61,613 bases of DNA from Candidatus Contendibacter sp. (GTDB taxonomy: Bacteria; Pseudomonadota; Gammaproteobacteria; Competibacterales; Competibacteraceae): contig JARSSP010000062.1 of the NCBI GenBank assembly GCA_029624675.1, forward strand, positions 1-61,613. Reading direction: 5' to 3'. The notes beneath the pieces are model-generated. The model had not been told where the DNA came from. It did no database searches and saw nothing but the letters and a program-made list of their open reading frames with translations. The translations under genes were made by a program, and so were the position numbers. Shown here one piece after another: positions 9,512 through 18,742 of this stretch (positions are counted from its first letter, which is position 1; every line of letters begins with the position of its first letter).

Positions 9512-10008
9512 AAAGTGATTTGCTGGATGACCAGTTGCAAAGGTTCGGGGCCGGTCAGTTGCACTTCTTGGTCCGCCATCAGTTTCAGCCGAGCGCCGAC
9601 CACGTTCGCTTCGATCGGTAATTGGCGGCCACCCCGGTCGACCAGCACCGCCAGCAGCACCGAGGCCGGCCGGCCGTAGTCGAACAGTTCGTTCAACGCG
9701 GCGCGCACGGTGCGGCCGGTGTTGAGCACGTCATCAACCAGCACCAGATGGCGGCCGTCAACGTCAAACGGTAGTTCCGAGGGCCGAACTTGCCGGTTGA
9801 CGCCGATCCGGCTGAAATCGTCGCGATAGAAGGAAATGTCCAGTTGGCCAAGTGGAGCGGCGATACCGAGCCGCTGGCGCAAGCGTTCGGCGATCCAGAC
9901 GCCGCCGGTATGGATGCCGACCAGCACCGGTTCGGCAATGCCGCGCGCGGCTAGCAGATCGCGCAGTGGGTCGGCCATCGCTTCGATCAAGGATTCGGCG
10001 TCGCGCAT
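9508..10008 (-). CDS. pyrR: PyrR bifunctional regulator / uracil phosphoribosyltransferase
   Basis: The 166 residues have the type I phosphoribosyltransferase fold, with the PRPP loop [17 protein letters not shown] and the N-terminal [14 protein letters not shown]. In Bacillus PyrR controls attenuation; in Pseudomonas it activates pyr genes. Its regulatory mode here is unknown and I see no obvious PyrR attenuator. The start at 10008 overlaps the end of ruvX by 22 bases; a Met at 9978 is an alternative. It is the first gene of the pyrR-pyrB-pyrC' set. Confidence 0.95.
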   Translation of the reverse strand: MRDAESLIEAMADPLRDLLAARGIAEPVLVGIHTGGVWIAERLRQRLGIAAPLGQLDISFYRDDFSRIGVNRQVRPSELPFDVDGRHLVLVDDVLNTGRTVRAALNELFDYGRPASVLLAVLVDRGGRQLPIEANVVGARLKLMADQEVQLTGPEPLQLVIQQITL

Positions 10009-10463
10009 GAGGCGAGGTTCCGTTGGTGGTTGAACCAGCTTTCCAGGATTACCGCCGCCGCCTGGGCGTCCAGAGTGGGATCATGGCTTCGGCGGCGGTT
10101 GGCGGCGGTCTCAAACTCGCGGCGTTCGGCTTCCCAGGAGGATAGCCGTTCGTCCATGGTCGCCACTGGCAGATGAAAACGGCCCTGCAACTGACGGCCG
10201 AAGCGCAGCGCGGCCTCGGTCATCGCGCTGGCAGTGTCGTCGGCATGGCGCGGCACGCCGATTACCAGCCAGTCCGGTCGCCACTCGGCGATCAGTCGGG
10301 CGATGGCGTCCCAGTCGGGGCACTGGCGACGAACGGGCAGGGTGCGCAGGGGGCGAGCCGCGCCGGTGATGGTTTCGCCAACCGCGACGCCGATGCGGGC
10401 GCGGCCAAAGTCGAAACCCAGCGCGATCCGGCAAGACGGCGTGGCGGTCGGGTGCAGGGCCAC
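9987..10463 (-). CDS. ruvX: Putative pre-16S rRNA nuclease / Holliday junction resolvase-like YqgF
   Basis: A RNase H-fold nuclease of the YqgF family, linked to maturation of the 16S rRNA 5' end. The 158 residues show [16 protein letters not shown], the [16 protein letters not shown] strand-loop and a TMDERLSS motif with the conserved Asp and Glu; the last acidic residue lies in [10 protein letters not shown]. It follows yqgE with 2 bases between the genes and overlaps pyrR. Confidence 0.95.
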   Translation of the reverse strand: MALHPTATPSCRIALGFDFGRARIGVAVGETITGAARPLRTLPVRRQCPDWDAIARLIAEWRPDWLVIGVPRHADDTASAMTEAALRFGRQLQGRFHLPVATMDERLSSWEAERREFETAANRRRSHDPTLDAQAAAVILESWFNHQRNLASCATPNP

Positions 10464-10465
10464 GG

Positions 10466-11035
10466 TCAGGCGTGGCCGGCATCAGTGGACAACAAGTTCA
10501 GGTCGATGCCCAGCAGGGCGGCGGCGGCGAGCCAGCGCCGCTCGCTGGGAACATGGAACAGGATGTCGAAATCGGCGGGGCTGGACAGCCAGGAGTTTTC
10601 CACCAGTTCGCGTTCCAGTTGGCCCGGTCCCCAACCAGCGTAGCCCAGCGCGACCAACAGGTGAGTGGGACCCTGACCGTCCGCCACGGCTTGCAGGATA
10701 TCGCGGGAGGTGGTGATGCCGAGCTGGTCGGTGACGCGCAGGGTGGCGCCCCAGTGACCGACGGGACTATGCAGGACAAAGCCTTGATCCGGTTGCACCG
10801 GACCGCCGGAGTAAACCGGCATCTTGGTCAGGTCGAAGTGATCGGTGGTGATTTTGAGATGGTCCAACAGTTGTTCGAGCGAGAGGTTGAGCGGCCGGTT
10901 GATGACCAATCCCAACGCGCCGTTGGCGTTGTGTTCGCCGATGTAGATGACGGTCTGGAAGAAATTAGGGTCGGCCAGCGCGGGCATGGCAATCAGGAAC
11001 TGGTCGGTCAGATAGGTGGATTCGGTCATCGCCAT
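10466..11035 (-). CDS. yqgE: YqgE/AlgH family protein
   Basis: A conserved cytoplasmic protein of the YqgE/AlgH family; AlgH was first described as an alginate regulator in Pseudomonas but its molecular role is unclear. The chosen start gives MAMTESTYLTDQFLIAMPAL and 189 residues, matching homologues that begin shortly before the LIAMP block. GALGLVINRPLNLSLEQLL, VYSGGPVQPDQGFVLHS and ALGYAGWGPGQLERE are hallmark segments. A longer in-frame start at 11080 would overlap the end of pdxA and looks unconserved. Confidence 0.92.
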   Translation of the reverse strand: MAMTESTYLTDQFLIAMPALADPNFFQTVIYIGEHNANGALGLVINRPLNLSLEQLLDHLKITTDHFDLTKMPVYSGGPVQPDQGFVLHSPVGHWGATLRVTDQLGITTSRDILQAVADGQGPTHLLVALGYAGWGPGQLERELVENSWLSSPADFDILFHVPSERRWLAAAALLGIDLNLLSTDAGHA

Positions 11036-11076
11036 AGTATCGGAATTCGTTCCCGCCTTGACAAGTTGCCCGTCGA

Positions 11077-12078
11077 TCAAGCCAGGCGATAGCCTGGCGC
11101 GTAAACCGCAGCCAGCCGGATGGCTTCCGTCATGCTCAGCGCATTGGCCATGCCCGTGCCCGCCAAGTCGAACGCGGTGCCATGATCCACCGAGGTGCGA
11201 ATGAAGGGCAGGCCGAGGGTGATGGCGATGGTGCGCTGGAAATCCACCATCTTGGTCGCGATGTGGCCCTGGTCGTGGTACAGCGACAGCACGGCGTCAA
11301 ACGCACCGTTCAGGGCTAGGTGGAATACCGAATCGGCGGCGATGGGGCCGGCGACGTCGATGCCCATCTGGCGCGCGTCGGCGATGGCGGGCTCCAGTTC
11401 CCGGCTTTCCTCGTCGCCGAACAGACCGTGCTCGCCGCCGTGCGGGTTGAGTCCGGCCACCGCCAGGCGGGGTTGGGGAAAGCCCAGGGTTTCCAACGCC
11501 CGGGCGCAGCGTTGGAGATAGTCCAGCACCCGCCGCCGGGTGACCAGTTGAATCGCGCCGGCCAGCGAAACGTGGCGGCTGAGGAAGAACACCTTGAGGT
11601 CAAAGACTTGGAACAGGGTGAGCGGATCGTGGGTTCCGGTCAGTCGGCCCAGCAGTTCAGTGTGGCCGATGTCGTGGATGCCGGCGGCCTTGAAAGCTTC
11701 CTTGTTGATCGGCGTGGTAGCCAGCGCGTCCACCTGACCGGCCTGGCATAAAGTCACGGCGTGTTCGATGAACTCACAGGCGGCGCGGCCGGCCGCGGCC
11801 TGAACTTGGCCGAACGCCACCTGTTCGGCGTCCACGTTGGCCAAGTCCACCAGGTCGATAGCGCCGGGCTGGTACTGGCCCTGGGCGGGATCGGTCACGA
11901 TCCGCAACGCCAAGTCCAGCCCGGTGACCCGCAGGGCGCGGCGCAGGGCGCTGGCGTCGCCGATGACCAGCGGGCGCGCGGTTTGATAAACGGCCGGATT
12001 GGCCAGCGCCTTGACCACGATTTCCGGGCCGACGCCGGCGATGTCGCCCAGGGGGATGCCGATGATGCCGCGTTTCAT
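11077..12078 (-). CDS. pdxA: 4-hydroxythreonine-4-phosphate dehydrogenase family protein (PdxA/PdxA2)
   Basis: An NAD-dependent, metal-dependent dehydrogenase-decarboxylase. It starts [20 protein letters not shown], and the metal-binding His residues fall in [23 protein letters not shown] and [10 protein letters not shown]. At 333 residues it matches the family. PdxA normally belongs to the DXP-dependent B6 pathway, yet it diverges from pdxST, which encode the alternative pathway. It may therefore be a PdxA2-type enzyme acting on another 4-phosphothreonate-like substrate; the GIPLGD opening differs from the E. coli ITPGD. The substrate is uncertain. Confidence 0.9.
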   Translation of the reverse strand: MKRGIIGIPLGDIAGVGPEIVVKALANPAVYQTARPLVIGDASALRRALRVTGLDLALRIVTDPAQGQYQPGAIDLVDLANVDAEQVAFGQVQAAAGRAACEFIEHAVTLCQAGQVDALATTPINKEAFKAAGIHDIGHTELLGRLTGTHDPLTLFQVFDLKVFFLSRHVSLAGAIQLVTRRRVLDYLQRCARALETLGFPQPRLAVAGLNPHGGEHGLFGDEESRELEPAIADARQMGIDVAGPIAADSVFHLALNGAFDAVLSLYHDQGHIATKMVDFQRTIAITLGLPFIRTSVDHGTAFDLAGTGMANALSMTEAIRLAAVYAPGYRLA

Positions 12079-12256
12079 GTCGGTTGCCTCCGTGGGGCGA
12101 TGATGGTGCCTTGAACGGCGAATGGAATTCCCGGGACTTGGCGGCGGTCACGGGAGGGGTGCGGCGCTCAACCGCGACGGTGATATACTGCATCGCCTTC
12201 GCAAGTGGGTCGATCCGGGCGGCGCGCCTTTCGCGACCGTCTTTTCGTCATTATGA

Positions 12257-13150
12257 ATGAGTACCAGCATGGCAGAGAATCGTTATCTTTTGAACGCGCA
12301 ACTGGCGCAGATGCTCAAGGGCGGCGTCATCATGGACGTGGTCAACGTGGAACAGGCCCAGATCGCCCAGGAAGCGGGCGCGGTGGCGGTGATGGCCCTG
12401 GAGCGGGTGCCGGCCGACATCCGCAAGCAGGGCGGGGTGGCGCGGATGTCCGATCCGGGCCTGATCAAGGCGATCAAGGAAGCGGTCACCATCCCGGTCA
12501 TGGCCAAGGCGCGCATCGGCCATTTCGTGGAAGCGCAGATCCTGCAAGCCCTGCGGATCGATTACATCGACGAAAGCGAGGTGCTGACCCCGGCCGACGA
12601 GGAATGCCACATCGACAAGACCCGCTTCGAGATTCCGTTCGTCTGCGGGGCGCGCAATCTGGGCGAGGCGCTGCGGCGGATCGCCGAGGGCGCGGCGATG
12701 ATCCGCACCAAGGGCGAGGCCGGCACCGGCAACGTGGTCGAGGCGGTGCGCCACATGCGGACCATGAACCGGGAGATTCGCCAACTGACCGCCCTGCCGG
12801 CGGAGGAAATCATGAGCTTCGCCAAGGTCAACGGCATTCCCTACGAACTGGCCCTGGACGTGAAGAAGCTGGGCCGCTTGCCGGTGGTCAACTTCGCCGC
12901 CGGCGGCATCGCCACCCCCGCCGACGCGGCCCTGATGATGCAGTTGGGCTGCGATGGCGTGTTCGTCGGCTCGGGCATCTTCAAGTCCAGCGATCCAGCC
13001 CGCCGCGCCCGCGCCATCGTCAAGGCCACCGCCTATTTCAACGATCCCGAGCAACTGCTGGACGTCTCGATGGACTTGGGCGAACCGATGGCCGGGCTGG
13101 ATGTCGCCACGATGGCCAGCGGGGAACGGCTAGCGGGGCGGGGCTGGTGA
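12257..13150 (+). CDS. pdxS: Pyridoxal 5'-phosphate synthase subunit PdxS
   Basis: Forms PLP directly from ribose 5-phosphate, glyceraldehyde 3-phosphate and ammonia supplied by PdxT. The 297 residues include [20 protein letters not shown], the first catalytic Lys in [11 protein letters not shown] and the second in [11 protein letters not shown], plus the phosphate-binding [18 protein letters not shown] second Met (12269) is an alternative start. The stop overlaps the pdxT start (TGATG), indicating coupling. This DXP-independent pathway is uncommon among gammaproteobacteria. Confidence 0.97.
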   Translation: MSTSMAENRYLLNAQLAQMLKGGVIMDVVNVEQAQIAQEAGAVAVMALERVPADIRKQGGVARMSDPGLIKAIKEAVTIPVMAKARIGHFVEAQILQALRIDYIDESEVLTPADEECHIDKTRFEIPFVCGARNLGEALRRIAEGAAMIRTKGEAGTGNVVEAVRHMRTMNREIRQLTALPAEEIMSFAKVNGIPYELALDVKKLGRLPVVNFAAGGIATPADAALMMQLGCDGVFVGSGIFKSSDPARRARAIVKATAYFNDPEQLLDVSMDLGEPMAGLDVATMASGERLAGRGW

Positions 13151-13812
13151 TGGACGCGGTCGCCGACCCTGGCGGGATCGGCGTGTTGGACTTGCAGGGC
13201 GGGGTGCAAGAGCATCTCGATCATCTGCGGCGAGTGGGTGTGGCCGCGCGGCCGGTCAAGCGCGCCGCCGATCTGGAAGGACTGGCTGGGTTGATCATTC
13301 CGGGCGGCGAGAGTACCTGCTTGTCGCGGTTGCTGAATATCTTTAGCCTGGACAAGGCGATCCGGCAAGCGTATGACCAAGGTCTCAAACTGTGGGGCAC
13401 CTGCGCCGGGGCGATTCTGCTGGCGCGGGAAAATATCGGCGAGGCTCCATTTCTGGGGTTGATCGACATTGCGGTCAACCGCAACGCCTTCGGTAGCCAG
13501 CTCGACAGCTTCAACCGCGAGGCGCTGGCCCCGACGGTGGCTCGCGAGCCGATTCCGCTGACCTTCATCCGCGCGCCGAAGATCGTGCGGGCGGGGGAGG
13601 GGGTGCGGGTGTTGCTGCGATTGGACGACTACATCGCGGCGGCGGAGGACGACCGGATTCTGGTCACCGTGTTTCATCCCGAATTGACGCCCAGTCTGGC
13701 GTTTCATCGCTACTTCGCCCGCAAGTGCGGCCTGGACGTGGCCGGCGACGACGCCGGTCTCGACCCCGACTGGACGCCGCTGAGCTGGACTCGGTTCAGC
13801 TTTCACATCTGA
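13150..13812 (+). CDS. pdxT: Pyridoxal 5'-phosphate synthase glutaminase subunit PdxT
   Basis: Hydrolyses glutamine and channels ammonia to PdxS. It is a class I amidotransferase of 220 residues with IGVLDLQGGVQEHLDHLRR, the GGEST oxyanion segment, the nucleophile in WGTCAGAILLA and the His-Glu pair in VFHPELT. The ATG at 13150 shares a base with the pdxS stop. The reading frame continues open upstream inside pdxS, but that extension is a shadow of pdxS. The C-terminus is about 15-20 residues longer than in Bacillus. Confidence 0.96.
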   Translation: MDAVADPGGIGVLDLQGGVQEHLDHLRRVGVAARPVKRAADLEGLAGLIIPGGESTCLSRLLNIFSLDKAIRQAYDQGLKLWGTCAGAILLARENIGEAPFLGLIDIAVNRNAFGSQLDSFNREALAPTVAREPIPLTFIRAPKIVRAGEGVRVLLRLDDYIAAAEDDRILVTVFHPELTPSLAFHRYFARKCGLDVAGDDAGLDPDWTPLSWTRFSFHI

Positions 13813-13842
13813 CGAGTCCCTGGGTCTCCCTGCTTCTTTAAT

Positions 13843-13876
13843 TTTGTCCACGGAAGACACGGAAGACACGGACAAA
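13843..13876. repeat. Inverted repeat with internal direct repeat
   Basis: TTTGTCC and GGACAAA flank two copies of ACGGAAGAC. It lies downstream of pdxT, where it may serve as a terminator-like hairpin, or it may be a dispersed repeat. No U-rich tail follows. Confidence 0.4.
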
Positions 13877-14016
13877 GGGCAAGAAATCGTATTTACTTGA
13901 AGGAATGACGGGAGTGGGAAAGCGGCGGCCATGATGCCCTCCGCGCATTTCGAGCGCGCCCGCCGAGGCATTGCCGGGCGGCCTCGTCCAGGAATTGGAA
14001 CGACCAAGTAATTACG

Positions 14017-17000
14017 ATGAATACCCAGCACGATTCAACCGACTCACCAAACTCATATCCACGGGCGAAACGGCTGATTTTTCTATTTGGCGTCCTTCTG
14101 ACCAGTCTGGTGGTGGGATTTCTCGCCTACGATTCCTGGGTGGATTATCGCCGCACGCTGGAGGCCGCCGAGCAACGCCTGACCAGTTACCGCGTCGCGT
14201 TGGCCGAACATGCAAGGGCGACCTTCAAGTCCGCCCAGTGGGTGCTCGACCAGGCCCACGCTGACCTGAATCATCGCGACCTGGCCGACTTCTCGGAACA
14301 GGAACTCCGCCAGGAAATGCAGGCCCTCATCCGGCATTTCCCCCAGATCGGCTGGATCAGCATCATGAACGCCGATGCGGTCAGCGTCGCAAATACCGCG
14401 GTGTACCCGGTCGATAAAACGCCTCTCGACTATCGCGATTACACGCAGTTTCATCGCCAAAATGCGTCCACAAGCGAGTTATTCTTCAGCAAGCCGGAAG
14501 TGGGCGCTCTGACCAAACGATGGCGTTTTTTTATCACTCGGCGGTTATCCCACCCCGATGGTTCGCTGGCCGGCGTGATCGGCTGCGCCTTTGATCCGAC
14601 CTATTACGATGCCTTTTACCAGAAACTCGATTTGGGGCGGACCGGGCGGTTTCTCCTGATTCGTGATGACGGGCAAATCCTCGTGCAGTCGCCATTTTCC
14701 AGCGAGGCGATGAACACCAATCTCAGCGACCGACTCCTGTTCACCCGCGAGTTGCCCCAATCCTCTTCAGGGGTTTTCAGAAATCTGTCCGCCGGCTTCG
14801 ACGCCTCGGATCGCATTATTTCCTACCAGCGGGTGGCGTCGTTTCCGATCATCGCCACCGTGTCCATGACCTACGCGGAGATCACCGATCCCTGGCGACA
14901 GCGAACGCTGGCGAAGGTTGTCGTTGCACTGGTCCCGTTGCTCGCCGCCGCGTGGCTGGGTTTCGTGCTCGTTCAATCCCTAACCCAGCGCGAGCGCGCT
15001 GCAAACGCGCTGGCTGAGAGTGAACGGAAATTCCGCGCGATCTTCGATCATGCGCCCTATGGCATTGCCATCACCAGCCTCGACGGCCAGTACCTGAACG
15101 TCAACCAGGCCTGCGCCGACACCATAGGACTCAGTCGGGAAGAGATGCGCGCACTCCGCGTAAGCGACATCGCTCACGTGAGCGAGGCGGAAGCCGCCGC
15201 TAGCCTGGAGGCGTTGCAGCGCCATGGCGTGATCAAGAATGTGGAAGCCATCGTGAAACAGCGCAGTGGCTCGCTGATCCACACGCTCTACTCTTCCGTT
15301 CTGTTGCAGGGCCAGAGCGAGGCGCGGATTCTGTCCATGACTGTGGATATCACCGACAAAAAACGGGTGGAGGCGGCGCTCAGGGAAAGCGAGGCGACGC
15401 TGCGCGGCCTGTTTAGCGCCGTGCCGGTAGGGTTGGTGATACTCCAGGGTCGGGTGTTGCTCTCGGTGAACGATCGTATCTGTGAGATCACGGGTTACCC
15501 GCGCACGGCGTTGGAGGGATACAGCTCGCGCCTGGTTTATGAGACGGACGAGGAGTTCCTGCGGGTCGGTCATGTCCTGTACGACCGGCTCTGGGAAACG
15601 GGCTTCAGTTACGCCGAGACGCGCTTTCGCCGGGCCGATGGAACCTTGCTCGACGCGTCGCTCCACGCCGCGCCCCTGCAACCCGGTGATCCGTCTGCCG
15701 GGGTCGCCGTGGCGATCCAGGACATTACCGAGCAAAAACAGACCGAGGCGGCGTTGCGGGCAAGCCGGGAACGGTTGCACAACATCGCCAACAACGTTCC
15801 AGGCGTCGTTTACCAGTTCTACGCCCGGCCGACCGGCGAACGGGGGCTTTCCTACTTCAGCGCGCGCGCGGGAGAAGTCTTTGGCATAACCCCCCGGCTG
15901 GAAGACGCCTTTGCCGAATTCACCGCGCATATCATGCCTGAAGACCGGGAACCGTTCCTCGTTTCGATCCAGCAAGCTGTCGCTACAGCCAGTCCTTGGG
16001 ATTTTGAAGGACGGTTTATCAAGCCGACGGGCGAACTGATCTGGTTCAAGGGCGTTTCCAGCCCCGCGAAGCGTGCGCGCGAGCTGGTTTTTACCGGGAT
16101 CATCCTCGACATCACCGAGCGCAAGCAAACGGAGGAGAAACTGCGCGCCTATATGGAATATCAGCGCGCCTTGCTCGACAGCTTCCCGTTCCTGGTCTGG
16201 CTGAAGGATGAGGAGAGCCGTTTTCTGGCGGTCAACGCGCTGTTCGCGCGCGCCTGTGGGTTCGACGCATCCGAGGCGCTGATCGGCAAGACTGATCTGG
16301 ATATCTGGCCCAGCGACCTGGCCGAGGTTTATCGGGCCGATGACCGGTGGGTCCTGGCCAGCGGCGAGCCGAGGTATATTGAGGAACTGATCGAGCGGGC
16401 GGGCCAGTCGCGCTGCTGGTTCGAAACCTACAAATCGCCCGTGCGGGTGGGCGATCGCGTCATCGGCACGGTTGGCTACGCCCGTGACATCACCGAGCGC
16501 AAGCGGATTGAGGAGACCATTCGCGAGGGCGCCGAACGCGCCCAACGGCAGCGGACGGCCCTGGTAAAGCTGACGACCGATGAGAAGATCGCAGGCGGCG
16601 TCGCCATCGAAAATTTCCAGATCCTCACCGAAACGGCCTGCGCAGCCCTTGGCGTCGCGCGGGCCAGCGTCTGGCTGTTGTCGGTGGACCGGGCGGAATT
16701 GCGTTGCGCCGACCTGTTCGAGGCCGGTCCACGGCGACACGCCGCAGGCATGATCCTGCTCGCCAAGGAGTACCCGCGATACTTCCAGGCGCTGGAAGGG
16801 GAAGGCCGCATCTACGCGGCGAATGCCCGAACCGATCCGCGCACCAGCGAATTCACCGAGGGCTATCTGATTCCGCTGGGCATCACCTCCATGCTCGATG
16901 CGGCGGTCTGCACCGGCGGCCGGCTGGCGGGTGTAGTGTGTCTGGAACATGTCGGGGAACTCCGCGAGTGGCGGGCGGACGAGGAAGCCTTCGCCGGCGC

Positions 17001-17943
17001 GATCGCCGCCATCGCGGCGGAGATGCTGGTCAGCGCGGCGCGTCAGCGCGCCGAGGCGGAGCTGCGACAATATCGCGATCATTTGGAGGATCTGATCGCC
17101 GAGCGCACCGCCGAACTGCGCCAAGCCATGACCCAGTTGGTCCAGGCCGAGAAGCTGGCGGCGCTGGGCAAACTGGTGGCGGGCATCGCCCATGAACTCA
17201 ATACGCCGATTGGCAACGCCGTGCTAGCCGCTAGCACCTTGGCCGACCGGGAGCGCGATTTCACCGTCCAGCTCCCGGCGGGGCTTACGCGCTCCGCCCT
17301 GCGGCATTTCATTGAGACCGTGCGCGAAGGGAGCGAGATTCTGCAACGCAACCTGCAACGCGCGGCGGATCTGATTAGCAGCTTCAAGCAGGTGGCGGTG
17401 GATCAGTCCAGTTATCAGCGGCGCGCGTTCGCCCTCGATGAAGTGGTGCATGAGATCGCCCTCGCTCTCAGCCCGACCCTGCGCCGCTCGCCGGCGACGC
17501 TGGAAGTGGCTATTGATCCTGCCTTGCGGCTGGACAGCTTTCCCGGCCCGCTGGGTCAAGTGCTGATGAATCTGATCACCAACGCACTGGTGCATGCCTT
17601 TGACGGGCGTGAACGGGGTGTCATTCGGATTGAAAGCATTCCCGCCGCGCCCGGCCGCGTCGGTCTGCGGGTGAGCGATGATGGCAACGGGATAGACCCG
17701 GCGCATTTGAGTCGCCTGTTCGACCCGTTTTTCACCACGCGGCTGGGTCAGGGCGGCAGCGGGCTGGGCTTGCACATCGTCTATAATCTGGTGACTGGCC
17801 TGCTGGGTGGGACGATTACGGTCCACAGCGTTCTGGGTCAGGGCGCCGAGTTCAGCCTTGAACTACCGTTGATCGCGCCGCTGGCGGCCATGTCGCCCAA
17901 TGACACCGGCATGGAGGCTTCTTCTTCCTGGCATCCATCATGA
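14017..17943 (+). CDS. Membrane-anchored hybrid-sensor histidine kinase with PAS and GAF domains
   Basis: A 1308-residue inner-membrane signal kinase. Order: transmembrane helix (about 18-40), a periplasmic Cache-like sensor, a second helix (about 297-325), four PAS domains (about 334-455, 456-575, 585-705 and 712-830), a GAF domain (about 850-1005), a coiled coil, then the kinase. The phospho-acceptor His lies in AGIAHELNTPIGN, the N box is NLITNALVHAF, with DDGNGI (G1), FDPFFTT (F) and GSGLGLHIV (G2). No receiver domain is fused and no response regulator is adjacent, so its partner is elsewhere. The ligand is unknown. Confidence 0.93.
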   Translation: MNTQHDSTDSPNSYPRAKRLIFLFGVLLTSLVVGFLAYDSWVDYRRTLEAAEQRLTSYRVALAEHARATFKSAQWVLDQAHADLNHRDLADFSEQELRQEMQALIRHFPQIGWISIMNADAVSVANTAVYPVDKTPLDYRDYTQFHRQNASTSELFFSKPEVGALTKRWRFFITRRLSHPDGSLAGVIGCAFDPTYYDAFYQKLDLGRTGRFLLIRDDGQILVQSPFSSEAMNTNLSDRLLFTRELPQSSSGVFRNLSAGFDASDRIISYQRVASFPIIATVSMTYAEITDPWRQRTLAKVVVALVPLLAAAWLGFVLVQSLTQRERAANALAESERKFRAIFDHAPYGIAITSLDGQYLNVNQACADTIGLSREEMRALRVSDIAHVSEAEAAASLEALQRHGVIKNVEAIVKQRSGSLIHTLYSSVLLQGQSEARILSMTVDITDKKRVEAALRESEATLRGLFSAVPVGLVILQGRVLLSVNDRICEITGYPRTALEGYSSRLVYETDEEFLRVGHVLYDRLWETGFSYAETRFRRADGTLLDASLHAAPLQPGDPSAGVAVAIQDITEQKQTEAALRASRERLHNIANNVPGVVYQFYARPTGERGLSYFSARAGEVFGITPRLEDAFAEFTAHIMPEDREPFLVSIQQAVATASPWDFEGRFIKPTGELIWFKGVSSPAKRARELVFTGIILDITERKQTEEKLRAYMEYQRALLDSFPFLVWLKDEESRFLAVNALFARACGFDASEALIGKTDLDIWPSDLAEVYRADDRWVLASGEPRYIEELIERAGQSRCWFETYKSPVRVGDRVIGTVGYARDITERKRIEETIREGAERAQRQRTALVKLTTDEKIAGGVAIENFQILTETACAALGVARASVWLLSVDRAELRCADLFEAGPRRHAAGMILLAKEYPRYFQALEGEGRIYAANARTDPRTSEFTEGYLIPLGITSMLDAAVCTGGRLAGVVCLEHVGELREWRADEEAFAGAIAAIAAEMLVSAARQRAEAELRQYRDHLEDLIAERTAELRQAMTQLVQAEKLAALGKLVAGIAHELNTPIGNAVLAASTLADRERDFTVQLPAGLTRSALRHFIETVREGSEILQRNLQRAADLISSFKQVAVDQSSYQRRAFALDEVVHEIALALSPTLRRSPATLEVAIDPALRLDSFPGPLGQVLMNLITNALVHAFDGRERGVIRIESIPAAPGRVGLRVSDDGNGIDPAHLSRLFDPFFTTRLGQGGSGLGLHIVYNLVTGLLGGTITVHSVLGQGAEFSLELPLIAPLAAMSPNDTGMEASSSWHPS

Positions 17944-17967
17944 ACGGCTGACCAACCGGAGCTTTGC

Positions 17968-18678
17968 ATGAACCGCGCGCTTTTGCCGGCCAACGATAAC
18001 GTGATCGGCTTTTTGGAGGATTCACCAAACCTCCCCTTTTTGGCGCAACCCTGGCAAATCCTCCTCGTCGATAATTCCGAAGCCCATCCCTCCGACCACA
18101 CCCGCCACACCGCCCGCCGCAAGGCGGGTTACGAGCGTAAGCAGGCGCGCGCCACCCGCGAGAAGGGCCTGCTGATGGTGTTCACCGGCCCCGGCAAGGG
18201 CAAGACCACCGCCGCGTTCGGCATGGCGCTGCGCGCGGTCGGTCACGGAATGCGGGTCGGGGTGGTGCAGTTCATCAAGGGCGGGCGGGACAGCGCCGAA
18301 CGGGCGGTGTTGACCCGGTTCGAGACCGTGGATTTTCAGACTCTTGGCGATGGTTTTACCTGGCTGACCCAGAACCGGGCGCAGGATATCGCCACGGCGG
18401 AATCCGCCTGGGCCGAGGCGGAACGGATGATCCGCGATCCCCGCTACGATCTGATCATCCTGGATGAACTCAACGTCGTGCTGAACTACAGTTACCTTGA
18501 TCTAGCGCGGGTGCTGGCAACATTCTCCAACCGGCGACCGGAGCTGCATATCGCGGTGACGGGGCGTAATGCTCCGGCGGTGCTGGTGGATCTGGCGGAT
18601 TTGGTTAGCGAAATCCGCTGCGTGAAACACCCCTACCGTGAGCAGGGCGTGAAGGCGCAGCGGGGAATTGAATTTTGA
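17968..18678 (+). CDS. cobO: Cob(I)yrinic acid a,c-diamide adenosyltransferase
   Basis: Adds the adenosyl group to cobalt during B12 synthesis or salvage (CobO/BtuR family). The Walker A-type ATP motif is FTGPGKGKTTAAFG (about residues 71-84), followed by VVQFIKGG, a LIILDELN acidic motif and VTGRNAPAVLVDLADLVSE. The 236 residues include an unusual N-terminal extension of about 45; no Met occurs between residue 1 and the Walker motif. A shorter form would need a non-ATG start. It is separate from the other cob genes at 54.9-59.2 kb and follows the kinase gene by 24 bases. Confidence 0.93.
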   Translation: MNRALLPANDNVIGFLEDSPNLPFLAQPWQILLVDNSEAHPSDHTRHTARRKAGYERKQARATREKGLLMVFTGPGKGKTTAAFGMALRAVGHGMRVGVVQFIKGGRDSAERAVLTRFETVDFQTLGDGFTWLTQNRAQDIATAESAWAEAERMIRDPRYDLIILDELNVVLNYSYLDLARVLATFSNRRPELHIAVTGRNAPAVLVDLADLVSEIRCVKHPYREQGVKAQRGIEF

Positions 18679-18742
18679 CGGATTGATCTTCGCGTCCCTT
18701 TCACATTTGGCTATGCGGTGAGGCCGGGGTAAGTAGCGGAAT

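Noticed and set aside
12205..13812. A single 535-codon frame covering pdxS and pdxT, which could suggest a fusion
   Set aside because: The first 315 codons are out of frame with pdxS. The true pdxS ends at 13150, where pdxT begins by overlap.
14980..17193. A 737-codon open frame antisense to the sensor kinase
   Set aside because: Shadow of a GC-rich gene: composition is Arg/Gln/Gly-rich with no motif, while the sense frame has clear PAS, GAF and kinase motifs.
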